Assembly (NCBI GenBank): GCA_001414485.1
Contig: LLEY01000009.1
Span: 496,001-560,000 of the forward strand
DNA length: 64,000 nt
Reading direction: 5' to 3'
From: Calycina herbarum
Lineage: Eukaryota > Ascomycota > Leotiomycetes > Helotiales > Pezizellaceae
Below, in pieces: positions 23,153 to 36,322 of the stretch (position 1 is its first letter; the number at the start of each line of letters is the position of its first letter). Below the pieces are notes generated by a model, which was not told where the DNA came from, ran no database searches, and worked only from the letters and a program-made list of their open reading frames with translations. The position numbers were made by a program, and so were the translations under genes.

Positions 23153-23917
23153 GAAAGATGGAGAAATCCACAACCAAGAGAAAGCTTAGGTTTGACAACA
23201 ACATACGGGGTTTTCGGGATTGGAGTGCGCTTGCGATGGTGTTGTTGTTTCGCGATTTGCAGGTGTGGATTTTAAAGGAGTAGTAAAAGGAGGGCATTCA
23301 CATCGCATTGCGATGATTGCCAAGGGATTCTTGGAAGTTGATCGTGTGCTTCTGCGTACGACGACGAACTTTACCCAGTGGCTCAAAGTAACTCATTAGA
23401 AAGAAGTTTTGAATACTACAGCTTCAGTGGAGAAAACTGAGACGAGGGGAGTTGACCAGATGGTTTCGCGACGAGGTGAGGATACATTTGAAATTTTTCG
23501 AGTCACTTCCAACTTGCAGTCCAGATGTTTTTTTTGGAGGTCTTTCGAATTTTGATTCTATATGATCTTTTCTGTGGTATATATAATCTGTCGCGAGCAT
23601 ACAAGTATACATATAGAAAATCCAATACTTCATATACAAAGAGCAGCTCCGCAGATCTATCTCCCACTCACTTCCCGCCCGATGCAAATACCAAATGTAT
23701 AGTAACTATGCTCGCATGATTATTCTTCTCGTCGTCCACCTCTTTAATAAACAGTAATAAGTGCAAATAAATAAAATCGTAAAAGTAAAAGTAAAAGTAA
23801 GAAAGAGGCATCCCCACAACCACCAGTTTAAACTCCAATTAAAATGCCCGATCCCCAAGAAGAAACCTCCTCCCCTCTGAATTCCACACCACTCAACAAA
23901 TGAAACGATGCAGAAAT
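23153..23917. other. Intergenic stretch, no gene seen
   Basis: Ends with an (AAAGT)n-like run at about 23777-23800 and the presumed 3' untranslated region of the carbonic anhydrase gene. No supported coding frame. Confidence 0.5.
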
Positions 23918-24819
23918 CTACAAGCTCAAAACATTGCCTGTGCCGATGACGTTCTGCACAAATCGAGAATTAAAACCTATAATTGACTTCATGAGGTTGA
24001 AGGTCTTGACATTGATAGGAAGTGTCTGCGTAGCAACAAAGAAGTCGATACCCTCTGTGCAAGGAGGAGTAGTAAGAGAGCCTCCATAAGTGCTGAAAGG
24101 TTGAACATCAAGGAGGGAGATGAGAGCAGCAAAGTCAAGAGCGCCGGTCTCGGTAACGGTTCCGGGCTCCTTGATAGCATCTATCTTGGGAAGGAGCTGG
24201 TTGAGAAGAGGAGTAGATCCATCAGCCTCGCAGAGGTGGAAAGGAACTGCAACGACCGCGAATGCTCCATCCTCGGACTCGTGGACCATGTGCATCTCCA
24301 ATGGCATGTACTCTCCGTCCAATGTGTGTTCTCCAGGTGTGTGGAAGTGGAATTGTAGCAAGTTGAAGATCTTTCCGTCGATTGTAGTGGTAGCGTTCTT
24401 TCCCTCCATGATGACTTCGATGGTTGAGCCCAAGTTTTCGAATTCGGTATCTTCAACTGTTGGGAAGTTGAATTCGAGAGCACCGGCTGCGACAGCTTTC
24501 GTGGTCCCGGTGGTAATATCGATAGGTGATTGAACTTTGCCCGCGGAGCAGGCGCTGTTCTCAGTAGCTAGGGTTTGCCAGAGAGCTCTGTGAAGTGTTA
24601 GTGATTTGCAATGTAAGAGGATGATTGTGTAACTTACGGTCCGTTGGAACCGAGATATCCAAAAGTTGCAACATCGACACGCTTGACTAGTTCACCTCCG
24701 ATAGCGCGCTTGGTGTGAACCTTTCGCTTCAAAAGAGATGTTCCATGAGCACAGGACGCTGTAGTATATTCGATGAAGATGTTGAGGAAGAGAGCGAGAG
24801 TGGCGATTGAGTACTTCAT
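23918..24819 (-). CDS. Secreted alpha-type carbonic anhydrase
   Basis: Interconverts CO2 and bicarbonate outside the cell. Exons 24819-24638 and 24587-23918 (50-bp intron with a GTAAGT donor) give 283 residues. An N-terminal signal peptide is visible (MKYSIATLALFLNIFIEYTTA), then KVQSPIDI, LLQFHFHTPGEH (two of the three zinc-binding histidines), EMHMVHES (third) and LTTPPCTEGI (the threonine of the catalytic network). These are the alpha-class hallmarks. Length is typical. A (GA)n tract lies about 100 bp upstream of the start. Alpha-carbonic anhydrases are sporadic in ascomycetes and may help in acidic or CO2-variable niches. Confidence 0.93.
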
Positions 24820-24918
24820 GATTGTTGTTTATTAAATCGATTTTCCAGAAATGATTTTTATAGTTTTGTTTGTTGATGAGATGGAGATCTATATGAAAGA
24901 AGTAATGAAATGTCTAAA

Positions 24919-24943
24919 AGAGAGAGAGAGAGAGAGAGAGAGA
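24919..24943. repeat. (AG)n microsatellite upstream of the carbonic anhydrase gene
   Basis: An uninterrupted run of AG dinucleotides (12 units) about 100 bp upstream of the carbonic anhydrase start; on the coding strand it is a CT tract, a common feature of fungal promoters and leaders. Confidence 0.85.
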
Positions 24944-27900
24944 CCTATTGGACTGGATGAATGAAGTGGAAGCTGATGATGCCGAAAGATAATATAGAGA
25001 AAGGAAGAGGAAAGATATATACATATCCAGGCCAAGATGTAATGAGAGTATGAAACTGTGATAGATCCCAGGACATGAACAAGATGCGGAGGGCTCGGCG
25101 AGGTAACGCACGCAAAACGCAAATTTCAGGTCAGAAGAAGGAACAATTTTGCTCCGTCTCATGAGAAGCCTCCTTTTCTCTTGGCTCAAGCTGTTGGATG
25201 GCGTGAAAGAGGAGGGATGAGGAATACCAAGAGGTTTGAAGGTCTTGGGAGGACGCCTCCAAATGCCCGGGCAAGGCAAGAAAGCAGGGGCTATCAGTCC
25301 TAAGGTGTGGAGGTGACCACACCGAGCTGTTGTCTATCTTTAGCAGCCTGGAGAAAGAACATTAAATTGTAATCTGATGGGAAAAGTTTAAAGGATATTG
25401 GAAAGATTGGCGAGGTTGAATATTGAACTTTCAGAGGTGGTCGGAAAGCTTGTGAAAGTCAGCATTCACCATGCTCTTCTCATGCTGCCATCATGCTCAT
25501 GGCTGAGGGAAAAGGATGACCTGCCGGGGACCAGAATGAACACTCACTCCAGGCCGGCGGCAATCTCAGTCAGGACTAAGGATGGCAGGAGGGTGAAAGC
25601 CGAAAACGTGAAAACGTCCAGGGAGAGCCCGCCGCAGGCAAATACCAAATTTGGATATCTCAGACCTCCTTGATACGGGGGTTAGCGCTGGCTGGTACAT
25701 AGTCCGGATGTAGAAATGGCACCTGCAGTAGCCCCCCGGTTCTACGGTTGGAGAAGTTGGGATGAATCAAGAGGGGGGCTTAAGGCTGTGGCAGTATTGG
25801 CGGCATACGGCACTCGTATGCAGCAATGTATGTGTTGGTTGCCAGGGCCGCATAAGACATCTTGGTGGATTGGTCTGGTATTGGCAAATTGTAACTGGGA
25901 AGATGTCAAGAAACGGTTGACAAGGAAGGCCGACGTCAACTCAAAGAGCCACGGCGCTTGGCTGGGGAGAGCAGAGGAGAAGTTCGGAGGGTAAGCTAAG
26001 GGGGCACAAGTAAGGCGAGCAAGAAGGCCATGTTTCCACCCGCTGCAACTCTGCTGCTGACAGCACAACAACCCCTTCAGGAACAAGAAGGTGTTTATTG
26101 CTCAGCCACCCAGATACGAGTGACCAATCATACGATTTAGCCGAAATATCCGTTGAAGAGATGAACCGAATCAACAGGGGTAAACAGGGGGAAGACAAGG
26201 CACGCTTGGCCTAAATGAGATGATGCCAGGCTCTTCTTGAAGGTTGGGATCCCTTCTGCAAGTATTTGATGTTTCTTCGTTCTCTCTTTCGTTTCTGCCC
26301 AGCCCGAATTTTCCGTCTACTTGACGCTTTCAATTTGCACTTGCACAACGTCGACGTCTGCTGCCCTGAGATGCCCAGAATGCAAAGGAGACACAGCATG
26401 GTCGTCTCCTGCCCGCTGGGTGCTCAGCATCATCACAGCTCCACCTCCAGATCAGACGAAGAATGGAAGCTAAATAGAAGTGGACTCGACAACAGTCCCC
26501 GGATTCTGTGAAGCGAACAAACACCGAAGCTTCGTCCGAACATCGAACCACCTCGGGTCACGGGTCCAACGACTCATCTAGACTGCAAGTCTCGAACAAT
26601 GCGCACACGAGGGGCCAAGCTGTCATTCTGCCCATCAACGCAAGCAAGCTTTCTTGAAGCCATCTGAAGCTTCAAAGTCCGAAATCCAGACCACAGGCGC
26701 ACTCTTCCCCACGGGGGTTACACAATCCGAAACACTTGGAAAGGCTTCAGATAGACGGCCTAGATTGAGGAAGGACGAGTTGCTGAAGGGCCCTGCAGCC
26801 CTGTAGCTGCAGCCCAAGACTCCAAGAGACGCTGGCTGACAACGTGGGCAAATAGAGAGCGGTGAGTCGTGGGAGGGAAAACAAGCAACAGACCCAACTC
26901 TCCGGGCTTTCAACGGTCACTGGCGGGGATTCCTAGGCTCCAAGACTCTTGGAATTCAGGGTCCTGGCTGGCGGAGATGCGGACCACCAGCACCAACGAT
27001 GATGCATCATTCAGGGCTCTTATTCAGGCGCATCATCACTCATCACCGCGCTACCAGAACATGACGTGCTGAATTATAGGGCGGCCAGAGTTGCGAGTCT
27101 CATGTCGGCCTTTTCGTGTCAACAATTCAGCGTTGGTGATGGTGGCGGCGGTTGTCTTTTCTTCCAATATAAATGCATGAGCCAAGTGGGAAAGGGGCCA
27201 AGTGGCCTCCATCGTCGTCGAGCACGTGTAGCATTGGCGTTTGTGTTGTTCTGCTGTTAAGCGCGATAAAATGCTTATCTACCCGCTTGTACTTCTTGTT
27301 TTTCCCTGCGTCCCCAGTCTTGGTATCTTGGAAATAAAAAGGTTCTTGGGATGATCCGCCTAAGTGGGCTTTCTCCGTCTCAAACTGGCAATCGTGGTGG
27401 TCCCGACTCAAAACTCCAAATTTTCAAGTGGGTTTGGCAAGAACCAATTGCATGCCAATGCGCTGAGCAAACTCTAAATACTCAACCTCATCTATGATCT
27501 ATCGGATTCCTCGGATTTAATCGTCCGGGATATACTGTATATCGAACCGTACCGGTGATTGTCTCTGAATTTTCAATGTGAGGGGATGGTATCGGAAATC
27601 TCAGTAAAAGTCCTAGATGTCGTTTATAGGAGGTTATCGATTTTTTTACCTTTTTGCTTTCGATTTCTCGTAGGATTGTACCCAGGAGATATGGCTTTGC
27701 CGAGTAGCCAGGTGTAACCATATATTTATCCACAACAAGAAAATGGTTTCTTGCGAGATAAGCATTCTGGTTTCTCCCTTATTTATGTGGATATTCTTCC
27801 ACCGATTTATTTCTGAATTTATGCCAATTTTTGGATGAACTTGTGGTTCGGGCCGTATCGTAAATTCTTCGGACCGTTGACCAATCAATGACTTGACGAT

Positions 27901-28538
27901 ATCTCAGAACTCGATTTCTTGAGTGTATCCCTATTTTAGGAACACTCTATTCGTATCTAAATAACAGAATATATATTTCCGTCTTTTCCTTGCGAGAAAA
28001 GGAAACATCGGCATGAATCGCTAACCGATTTCCAGAGCGAAAGCTCCCCTCTTCTGGAATCATTTTGGGAAACGAGGCGAAAACCAAGCATCGATATCTT
28101 GATCCCCTGTCCATGCCTATAATATGGTAGGCAGACAGTACTTGGTATACTTGGAATTTGTAAGATTTGAATTCCCGTCCACATTTCCAGTCTATCTGTT
28201 CCCCTCTTATTTACGCACACCAAGAAACCCTAAACTCATCATCTTCGAGGTAGCAATTACGAGCCACGCACCTCTACCGGTGCCGGTGTACCAAGCAAAG
28301 TCATCTTTTCTATTCTTGGCGTCAGGAGAAACAGCACTCGGCATGGACCCCCTCTATGCACTATGTCACTTGAACACCAAAAGCTTCTTCTATCTCGTGA
28401 GGTAGATCAAGATGACCTTTTACTTTATTTCGAACGTTCGATAACTATAACTCGTATGTTTATTTGAATGCTATATTGGAGGGGTGTCATGTTAATTATC
28501 CCCTGTGTTTTTTTTTTTGGCTCCTTTTCTCTTTACTT

Positions 28539-28707
28539 CACCGAGCGATGCCGGAATTCGTCGCTTGCGAGGAACAGAATACCTCTATACTACTCCCCCA
28601 ATTGTTCAAACAAGACTCCGATAATTAAAGCCTAAAGAGCTCGAACAAGCAGGGTATCATTATATTTATTCTTCTATCTAGACGAGTTCAGTCACGAATC
28701 CCTGGTG
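28539..28707. mobile_element. Diverged copy of a small element related to 54912-55129
   Basis: Shares with 54912-55129 the segments GGAATTC, a CAATTGTTC.AACAAGACTC-like core, GCTCGAACAA, ATCATT and TCACGAAT followed by CCCTGGTG, in the same order and at similar spacing. Its left end (CACCGAG) is mutated relative to CCACCAGGG. It is a decayed non-coding copy. The relation was judged by eye. Confidence 0.45.
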
Positions 28708-29571
28708 CTTGGTTGAAGATTCCATTTGTGTGAACGGTCTTTCGGCCCTTTCCTGTTTCGAGTCGGAGTCCTAAGATATTTGGGTTTCTAACTGACAAGA
28801 TGACACAACTGTAGTTTTAGCCTCTACAGCGAATCTCTTCCAGTGCTGTAGTTGTCTTGGTGTTCACTGAAGCGCAAGCCCAAGTGTGACGCTGAGACCA
28901 GCTCTTGGGAAATTGATATGAGCAGACGATCCTGAAGATCCACGGAACCTTGGCTTCTGTTGCATGTCGAATTCATTCATGGCCATCTTGAATGCGTCGG
29001 TCTTTCGCAAGCGATGGAACATCATCAACAGCGGGTGGCATGGTATGTTTGGTTTTTACGTAAAAGCAAGAAAGAGTTTTTTAATGATAAGGTAGAAGAA
29101 TGATCTGAAAGAGATGTAAATAATGCTTGTTTGTATCAAAAGAGAGGTCGTTGTTTGGAAAACTGAAGTTCTCAGTTGGACCCTGGACATGAAGCCACTG
29201 TTATTGTTTTGTGTACCTGAGGAAGAACTCTCACTTGGAAGCTCAACGCTGGAGTGAATCAATGTCTACCTCAGACTTTCCGACTATCGCCGACTATTGC
29301 CGACTACTGACTAGTTTAGCAAAAGGTTAATAAAAAAGTTTTCTCAGAGCTCGCCGCTTTTCTTCCACGACTCAACTTGCAATACAACACAACTTTATTC
29401 AATTCTCTTCTTCGCAGCACTCAACTTCCAACACAACACACCGTTATTCGATTTTTTTCTTCGCAGCATCATCGATTGTCTACAATCACCCGCAGACCAT
29501 TTGGATATCCAGAACACAGACAACTTGGGGTTCCGAGTACTCGGATTCAAAATATTTCACCTTCAACAAGC

Positions 29572-31029
29572 ATGCCGCCAACCATCAAACTCAACCATGC
29601 CGCAAATCAGCACAACGAATCCACCAGAGATACCGAGTTCGACATGCAAAAGGCTCTTAAGGAGACCGAGCAAAATCTCATCTCCCACATCAACTTGGAG
29701 AGTGGAAAGATGATCGATACGATGAAAGATCTCTTCAAAGCCGATGGAACAAGTTTGAATCCCAAGGATACTTCACCATCAGTAAGACGGTTCTGGATTT
29801 TAACTAGTGAATTGATTCTGACCTTTTGCAGCTCTCAAGCTCAGCCTCCACACACCACGATGCGAGAAAAACACAAGCAACGACCGAAAGTCAACACAAC
29901 GCCCACTCGGATCCAATGAGCTTAGATTATGTAGTTGAAGGTCAAACCAATCTGGAGACACAGGATTCGGAAGCTAGACATCCAACTCCCAATTTGCGCA
30001 AGCGAAAGTTTGAGGAGCAGCCAAGTGAAGAGGAAAGTGGAAATTTGAAAGTACTGCTAGCCGCAACTGAAGAAAAGCTGAAGGAATCCGAGAAAAGATC
30101 CCAGGCTTCGGCAGCTCAGGTTGAAGAGTTGGAGCAAAAGAACACGAAGTTGTACGATCAAGTCAAGCAGTACAAGTCAATCCTTCTCGAATCCGGCGGG
30201 AAGCTTACGGAAGATGTACCCGATGAAAAGATCAAGCAAGATTATGCCAGCTTGCGAGAGCAGATTCAACACATCGTGGCTCAATACTACCGTTTGGACA
30301 CCAAGGTTCGCCCACGTGGCTTGACTGATGAGTCGTTTGAATGGCTGAAGCAGTTTGCCGAGTTATACGACTATAATACTGATTCCGAAAACCTGAGAAA
30401 ACGCTTTCGAGGAATGATTTTCGGTTATCTCAGCACAGACATCTTCGGCCGACCACTTTTTGGAATTCAATCTGGAGAAATTCAACAATCTTTAGGTTTT
30501 TTGGAGGAGAAGTTGCTGAGCCAAAGCCCTGGTAAGTGCAATCTACCCAGAGACTCGAGCACTTACTGACAATTTGACCATAGATAACTACCCGGATATT
30601 GTTGAATGGAGAATTCAAACCATGAAGTGCATCTCTACGTTTGACGATGGACAAACAGAAGCCAAGAACCTAGCCAAAACCACCTACAACGACTTGAAGC
30701 CATTTATGAGAGGACCTAACAAGTATGGTAAAGAGCTATTTGACCAATATCTTAAGCTCTACACCGATGCCCAGAGCCTCGCTCTTCTCATGCGTAGCTG
30801 CAAACATGCTTACAAGGTCGAGATGAAATTCCCATACTCTGAATACAAGGAGGAGGAGTCTGTTACTCTTGGGCGCGAGCTCTTCGAGACCAAGAACGAC
30901 AAACCGAAGCGCGAAGTCATGAGCTATTTGGTTTCTGGCGCATTGGTCAAATTCCCAGAGGGTGACCCTGAGCGTCGGATCGTTCTTGAAAGAGCGCACT
31001 TGGTCACCTGCATGATGGAGGATGCTTGA
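29572..31029 (+). CDS. Coiled-coil protein of unknown function
   Basis: Exons 29572-29781, 29832-30531 and 30584-31029 give 451 residues; both introns are about 50 bp with GTAAG donors. Residues about 20-60 are polar. The middle (LLAATEEKLKESEKRSQASAAQ to VEELEQKNTKLYDQVKQYK) has a clear heptad-like, Leu/Lys/Glu-rich coiled coil. The C-terminal half is globular in character (FEWLKQFAELYDY, RFRGMIFGYLSTDIFGRPLFG, YNDLKPFMRGPNKYGKEL). I recognise no named domain; the pattern recalls lineage-specific Helotiales families. The start is the ATG before PPTIKLNHAANQ; the frame upstream is open but lacks an ATG. Confidence 0.7.
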
Positions 31030-32659
31030 GTTTCTGGTTGACTTCAAATTGCTTCGCCCGTTCTTCCAAAGGAAACACAAAATTCAGTCAAGTATCTGCC
31101 GTACAAAGCAGAAACACTCTCCCGAATTCATCATCCATCACATCATTATCGCAAGGAGCAGAAACACATTTCAATTGTTCATTTGTTCTCACCACCAAGA
31201 CTCTCTATGGTATCTCCTGCTGACACAAGGTGGTATGTGGGCATCTGACTATCCGACATACTCAACAATGTTGGCATCATACGTTCGCGGTTACCACACA
31301 AACCGGCCAAGGAGGAATGCCACAAGAAATCATCCATGTAACCAGGGCGAAGCAATACAACAAAATCTTCTCACAAACAACTTTTCCGTGTTACCCCTCT
31401 GACTCCAGCTGCCCAATAGAAAAAGTTCAAAAAATCGTACCCATCACTGAAGCCTAGGTAACCCACCCAAGAAATGTCCTTTCAATTCTACCAGCCCTTT
31501 GCAAGTAAGCTTTTGCATATTAAAACTAGCCTCAATGAGAGGAGTAAAACAGAACTCGCTTAGGTGCCCCACGTAGTCCACCCCAACCGGTTCAACAACC
31601 AAAGATGATGAGCACGCTATCGTGACTATTATAATCGTGGAATGCATGACACAACAACCTATATTCATTTGATTCGCAGTATGGGAAAGTAAGCACGCGG
31701 TATGACCAGCTCTACTCCTAGAGTTTGCTCTGTAACCAAGGTATTCGGGTCGCACCTCTATACTTGAGTTGAGTAGTACTTGCATGCATGCGCAAGACAG
31801 GCAAAAGCTCCCGGTCTTTTGCTCCGTGTACACCAAACTTTTCATGAAAAATGCGAGACCAATGCAAAGTATTATTCCTCGTACAATACTTAGACTGTTC
31901 TACACAGTAAAAGTAAGGTATGTAGGTACATGGAGAGCAATGGCCCACCAGGGGGTGTACTCATTCGTGGGACAGATTGTGCTTGGTTTAGGGACACTAA
32001 ACCGCTTCGAACCTTTTTTCTTTACCACCACCTTTTATCTTTTCTAGGTAGAACATCTTTGGTAGAGTATTCGCTGGATATCTAAGTGGAATTTATAGGA
32101 TATACTCTAATTGTTTGCTGCTCAGGTGAGATCTGGTGTTCCTAAGCACCAGCACAATATCTGTCCCACGAATGAGTACACCCCCTGGTGGCCGAAGCTC
32201 TTACATATCATCTACCAACCGACCTATCCCCCAAAACAGAACCCATCAACTCCTCGAATCACCACAAATACAAATAGCGAGAAGAACCCATTGAGAAATT
32301 CTCATTCACGACCCTTAATTCTCGCCTAACTTCATCGCAACCACACATCCATCCACATCCACAACCAAATCCATTTCCCTGTATCTTGGTCTCTCCGACT
32401 GTTCATCTGAACGCCTTCCCCCCCACTTCCATACCGTGCTCCTTACAACACGAAAACAAAACAAAGGGGAAGTGAAGGAACCCACGAACGAGAAGGAAGT
32501 AGAAGAATGCTGCCTTTCCCAACTCCTTCGAGATCTTCAACTCCCCAAGCCAACTGAGACGTACTCCTTACAATAATCCAACAGATGAGCACTCTCATAA
32601 ACCACGAAGCTCCAACTCCCAGTTCACCCGCTCATGAAACCTATTGACCAGCTCGTCCA
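31030..32659. other. Intergenic stretch with a foldback element
   Basis: Holds the inverted-repeat element at 31945-32191; otherwise only short frames without coding character on either strand. The part from about 32200 is C/A-rich. Confidence 0.5.
31945..32191. mobile_element. Foldback/MITE element with about 50-bp inverted ends
   Basis: The left arm starts CCACCAGGGGGTGTACTCAT and the right arm, in reverse complement, starts identically; 33 bp are perfect (through TTCGTGGGACAGAT), and similarity continues with small gaps to GGRACAC. The 247-bp unit has no coding capacity. No convincing target duplication is visible. The terminal CCACCAGGG is shared with the element at 54912-55129, but the interiors differ. 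Confidence 0.8.
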
Positions 32660-34102
32660 TCATTCGAAAATATCCCCAATAGCCTGATCCACCAACAAAA
32701 ACGGCCAAGGCGCAACATCACTCTCATAAAACTGCTCCACAAGCTCCCGATCCAAAGCCAACGACGCAATCCTCGGCATCTCCCACCGTTTAATAGCGGG
32801 ATCCCGTTTCTTGCTCTCAGAAATCCCACCATGTCGTGCATGGTCAGTCCATGCCCGTGTAACTTCGTACCAAGAGTCCGGATCGCCACCGAATTCAATA
32901 TGGGGCCATAATTCCTTGAGCGTTTGGTATTGGGACTCCCATGGTGTGTTGTTAATTCGTTGATATGGGAAGATGGGAATGGAGGGGTACCATTTTAGTT
33001 TTGCCCATTCTGTGAGAGGGGGGTTAGCATTGCGAATGCACAAGTTTGGAGGAGGTGGGTGAATAGAATAGTGCTCTTTTTGGTGGCATAATGGGAGAAA
33101 GGGGAGGACTAGATGGATCCGAAACTACTCACCAGGTCCCGGATCCGTATCCTCGTTATACAGCGCAGTATACTCCTTGAGCCCACTGAATATGATACGA
33201 CTCAAACCCCCAAATCCAGTCCCTCGATCACGATGCATAAGTTGCAACCCACTCCCCGAATTCTTCTCCGCGAGCTTCACATCTTCAGAAGCAGTAGTCC
33301 AGCGCAAAGCCGTATCCACCACCAGTCGCTGAACCCTCGCAAGATCCCCTCTATCGCAATTCTTCCGAAAATAAATATGATTCTCCTCATCCAACAACCG
33401 TCGTCCCAACAACAGAGTATCTTTCTCGAAACAAAACGGGATAAGCGGATCTTTGAAGTCGACAGAGAACGAAAGCGGATATGTCTTCAAAGCCTCGACG
33501 CGCGACTCGTGACAGACTTGGAGGTTCGCCACACGTTGACCGATTCCATAGAACTGGCAATTCCTCTTCCACTCGACGATTTCGACAAGTCGACCTCCAG
33601 GGTTATTTAGGTTCCAGATCGTAAGACGAATTGCTTCAGGGAGCTTGCTGAAGAGGTGGAAAACGCGCTGTGGCTCCGGCTCGACGATTCCAGTTGGTGA
33701 GGAGTCGTTGCTTTCGACCGCAAGGCTGTCTTCGGTCTCAATACCAAGTACACGTATAGAACCACAATCCGAAGCGGGTGAATTGTCCATTTTGGGAAAG
33801 TCGAAGTTAAAGTTGAAGTTTTCGAGACTCTGCGTACTAAGAGGGGAGACTTCATGCTTCGCGCCTGCTCCAGAAGACCCAGCGTGATCCCAGCCCGGGG
33901 TAGGGACGGTCGCAGCTGAATCGCCTTTGTCGCATTCAAAGTCCGTAGACGTCTGTCGAGCAGCTGCTTGACACGCATTCCAGATGGCGATTTGCTCAAG
34001 AATGTCTTCTTGGTCTGCGGGTGGGATCCATATTTCTTCCAGTCCCGGCATCTCGTCATCATCGCCATCTTCCGCCACGAGGGAACTGATTGATTTTGGC
34101 AT
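32660..34102 (-). CDS. 2EXR domain-containing protein
   Basis: Exons 34102-33133 and 33009-32660 give 439 residues. An acidic disordered N-terminal part (EDGDDDEMPGLEEIW and a Ser-rich linker) is followed at about residue 150 by the 2EXR core: FHLFSKLPEAIRLTIWNL, VANLQVCHESRVEALKTYPL and FCFEKDTLLL, the usual order in this family. The intron of 123 bp (33010-33132) has a GTGAGT donor and a TGCTAAC branch site before CTCACAG. The chosen ATG at 34102 precedes PKSISSLVAED; an in-frame start codon at 34150 is possible. Molecular function of 2EXR proteins is unknown; they are greatly expanded in leotiomycetes. Confidence 0.8.
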
Positions 34103-34376
34103 CTTGAGGGGGAAGTTGTGTGCAGATCGCAATTGGCAATGGTAGTGCAATTAGTGAAACAGCGAGAAAGTTCGAAGAGTGTTGCGTTGGCGACAAAATA
34201 TTGGATGACGCGAAGCGAGGCTGTACAACAAGCTCGAGAAAGAAAGAGCACTTTCCACGCTCATGTTTCAAAAAGCGAGAATGAGTATTTTATGACGACT
34301 AAGAGCAAAATTACATGGGTATTATTTCTTTTACAACTTTGACTACTCTTCACAAACAAAGGAGATAGATGGTTTC

Positions 34377-36322
34377 TCAAACCATTTCGTAATCTGGCTC
34401 TGCTACTTTGACTTCACTCTTCACTCCGGCAAGTCCAAGGAAAAATTCCGATAATCCCCACGCTGTATCAAAGTCAGTATTGCCATTTCTGAAAATATGT
34501 CTGAGGAGGAAACCGAGCCTCAACCCTCCTAGAATATTCCGAAAGAGTGGGATAGGAAACTCACCTCCCGGATCGGGGACTTGTTCAAAACCTGATCCTC
34601 CAATATACACCGATCTACCAAGACTGGCTTTCATACCTTTGGTACTATCTGCACCCTTTCTAGATGCTTCGGCCGCCTTTGTGAGGTCGCCCGTCGAGTT
34701 GAGTGTCTCAACAAACGGCTGCAAAGCATCGACTAGAGTACGGTCTCCGGGTTGAGCCGGCGTATATTTACCAAAAGAAACAGAAGCTGCTTCAAGCGCT
34801 TGTCCCCAGACTGCAGGACTTGCAACGCCCGAAGAGACTCGTTCTCGAAGTGCGTGGGTCAAGGAATTAAGATATATGGCATAGAGCGCTCCTGAGGTCC
34901 CATCCATCGTGACTTCCACTACCTGCACGATCTTACTGAGATCTACTACTATATCTCCGGATAGTGGGGTGTCTTCAAGGAATTTTAGGATAGCTGGAAA
35001 ACATTAGTACATTTTGTGCCAATATGACAGAAAGAAGATATACCTTCCGCTCCCCTCTTGAGGCCAATTCCACAGTCACCATCACCCACAACGGTGTCAT
35101 ATCTTGTGACGTCAGGTTCTGCATCAATTACCCTCTTCAACCCAGCGGTGAGAGCAATCTTTGCCGTCTCAGGGTCATATTTCAGGCCACTCGACTTGAT
35201 TTCGCCAAACCCAGAAGTTGCTTTCTCGCGGGTCTTTGTTGACTTTGCCTCCCAGGTTTCTTTTCTGATTGGAGCTGCCCATCCTGCAGCTTCACATGGA
35301 GCATCCAGCAGTTGCAACATACTTGGTCCTCCGATATCCGTGTTGACGACATTGAGGATGCTGATGCTGAAACCATTCCCATTGAGACTCGTCATGTAGG
35401 TGCCTGCCAATATCCGTACTGGTTTGATGTTCCACGTCTTCTCTAACTGACCAACAACCTCAGCGGTAATTCCTCCTAACTCCAAGACACTGACACCACC
35501 AAGGTTATTGATGAGAAGGACAACTTCGTTCGAATTAACGTTTAGAAATGCCCGGTCTTCGTCTTTTGGATCCAGAAGCTGCAGAAGCATTCGCTTGACC
35601 AATTCCGGGAGGTCAACCACGGCTCTCCCGCTACCTGGCTCGTTGTGGATTCCCATGCCAATTTCGACCTCGTCTATGGCCAATGTCTCCTCGGAATTGG
35701 GATCTGGAAGAGCTCTTCCGGGAACATGCACATGCTCCAGACTGGCACCAACACTAATAAGGTTGTCAGAAACCAATTTCGCCACACCGTAAACAGAAGC
35801 CAGGCTCGCTCCTGTTGCAGCCAAAGCACCGGAAATCTTGTGAACCAGGACGGTGCCAGCAATTCCTCTTCGACCGACCTTTCCTGCCTTTGCTCGTCCA
35901 ACACCAACATCATCTCCCACGACTAGCATTTCGACGTAAAGTCCGGCAGCCTTCGCCTTCTCGACAGCCATTCCAAAGTTCAACACATCACCAGTGTAGT
36001 TCATCACCGTGACCAGTATCCCCCTTTCCGTATCAACTCTCGACATGACAGCCTTCCGGATCTGCTCAGCGCTGGGTGAGGCAAAGATTGTGCCAGCAAC
36101 GCCTGCAGATAACAAGCCAGCTCCCACGAAAGCTCCAAAGCTTGGCTCATGACCACTTCCTCCTCCTGAGATGATGGATACTTGTGATTGAGTATCATCA
36201 GGCCTTCTGTATATAATTTTATTTTCGGCATCAAGAGCGACGGAGGGATTCGTTAAAGTCAGAGCATGTAATGCTGCGTTGACCAGATGGGTGGCATCGT
36301 TGATGAAGTGTTTTGTCGACAT
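34377..36322 (-). CDS. Dihydroxyacetone kinase (DhaK-DhaL fusion)
   Basis: ATP-dependent phosphorylation of dihydroxyacetone to dihydroxyacetone phosphate, used in glycerol catabolism and detoxification. Exons 36322-35044, 34993-34565 and 34462-34377 give 597 residues, typical for the single-chain eukaryotic enzyme. The DhaK part has SIISGGGSGHEPSFGAFVG, VMNYTGDVLNFGMA and IGMGIHNEPGSG; the DhaL part starts with VVGDGDCGIGLKRGAE and continues with TMDGTSGALYAIYLN and ends after DPGAWGLSEFFLGL. The last acceptor is GATACAG at 34463, which gives the conserved DPGAWG; the nearer TTTTCAG would break the frame. Cytosolic. Which of the fungal DAK paralogues it is cannot be told. Confidence 0.93.

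Larger units (their letters stand above)
24820..29571. other. 4.7-kb stretch without a recognisable gene
   Basis: All frames were examined; only short open frames without motifs or credible splicing are present. Contents that can be named: a (GA)n tract at 24919-24943, and the short inverted-repeat element at about 28539-28707. The part around 25.4-27.3 kb is less AT-rich than the flanks. A non-coding transcript or a rapidly evolving gene cannot be excluded. Confidence 0.5.

Noticed and set aside
22764..23297. 177-codon minus-strand open frame
   Set aside because: Overlaps another open frame on the plus strand, has no motifs, and the region has no splice or start context that favours it.
25716..26399. 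Overlapping short open frames on both strands
   Set aside because: No motifs, no splice partners and no consistent frame; not enough to call a gene.
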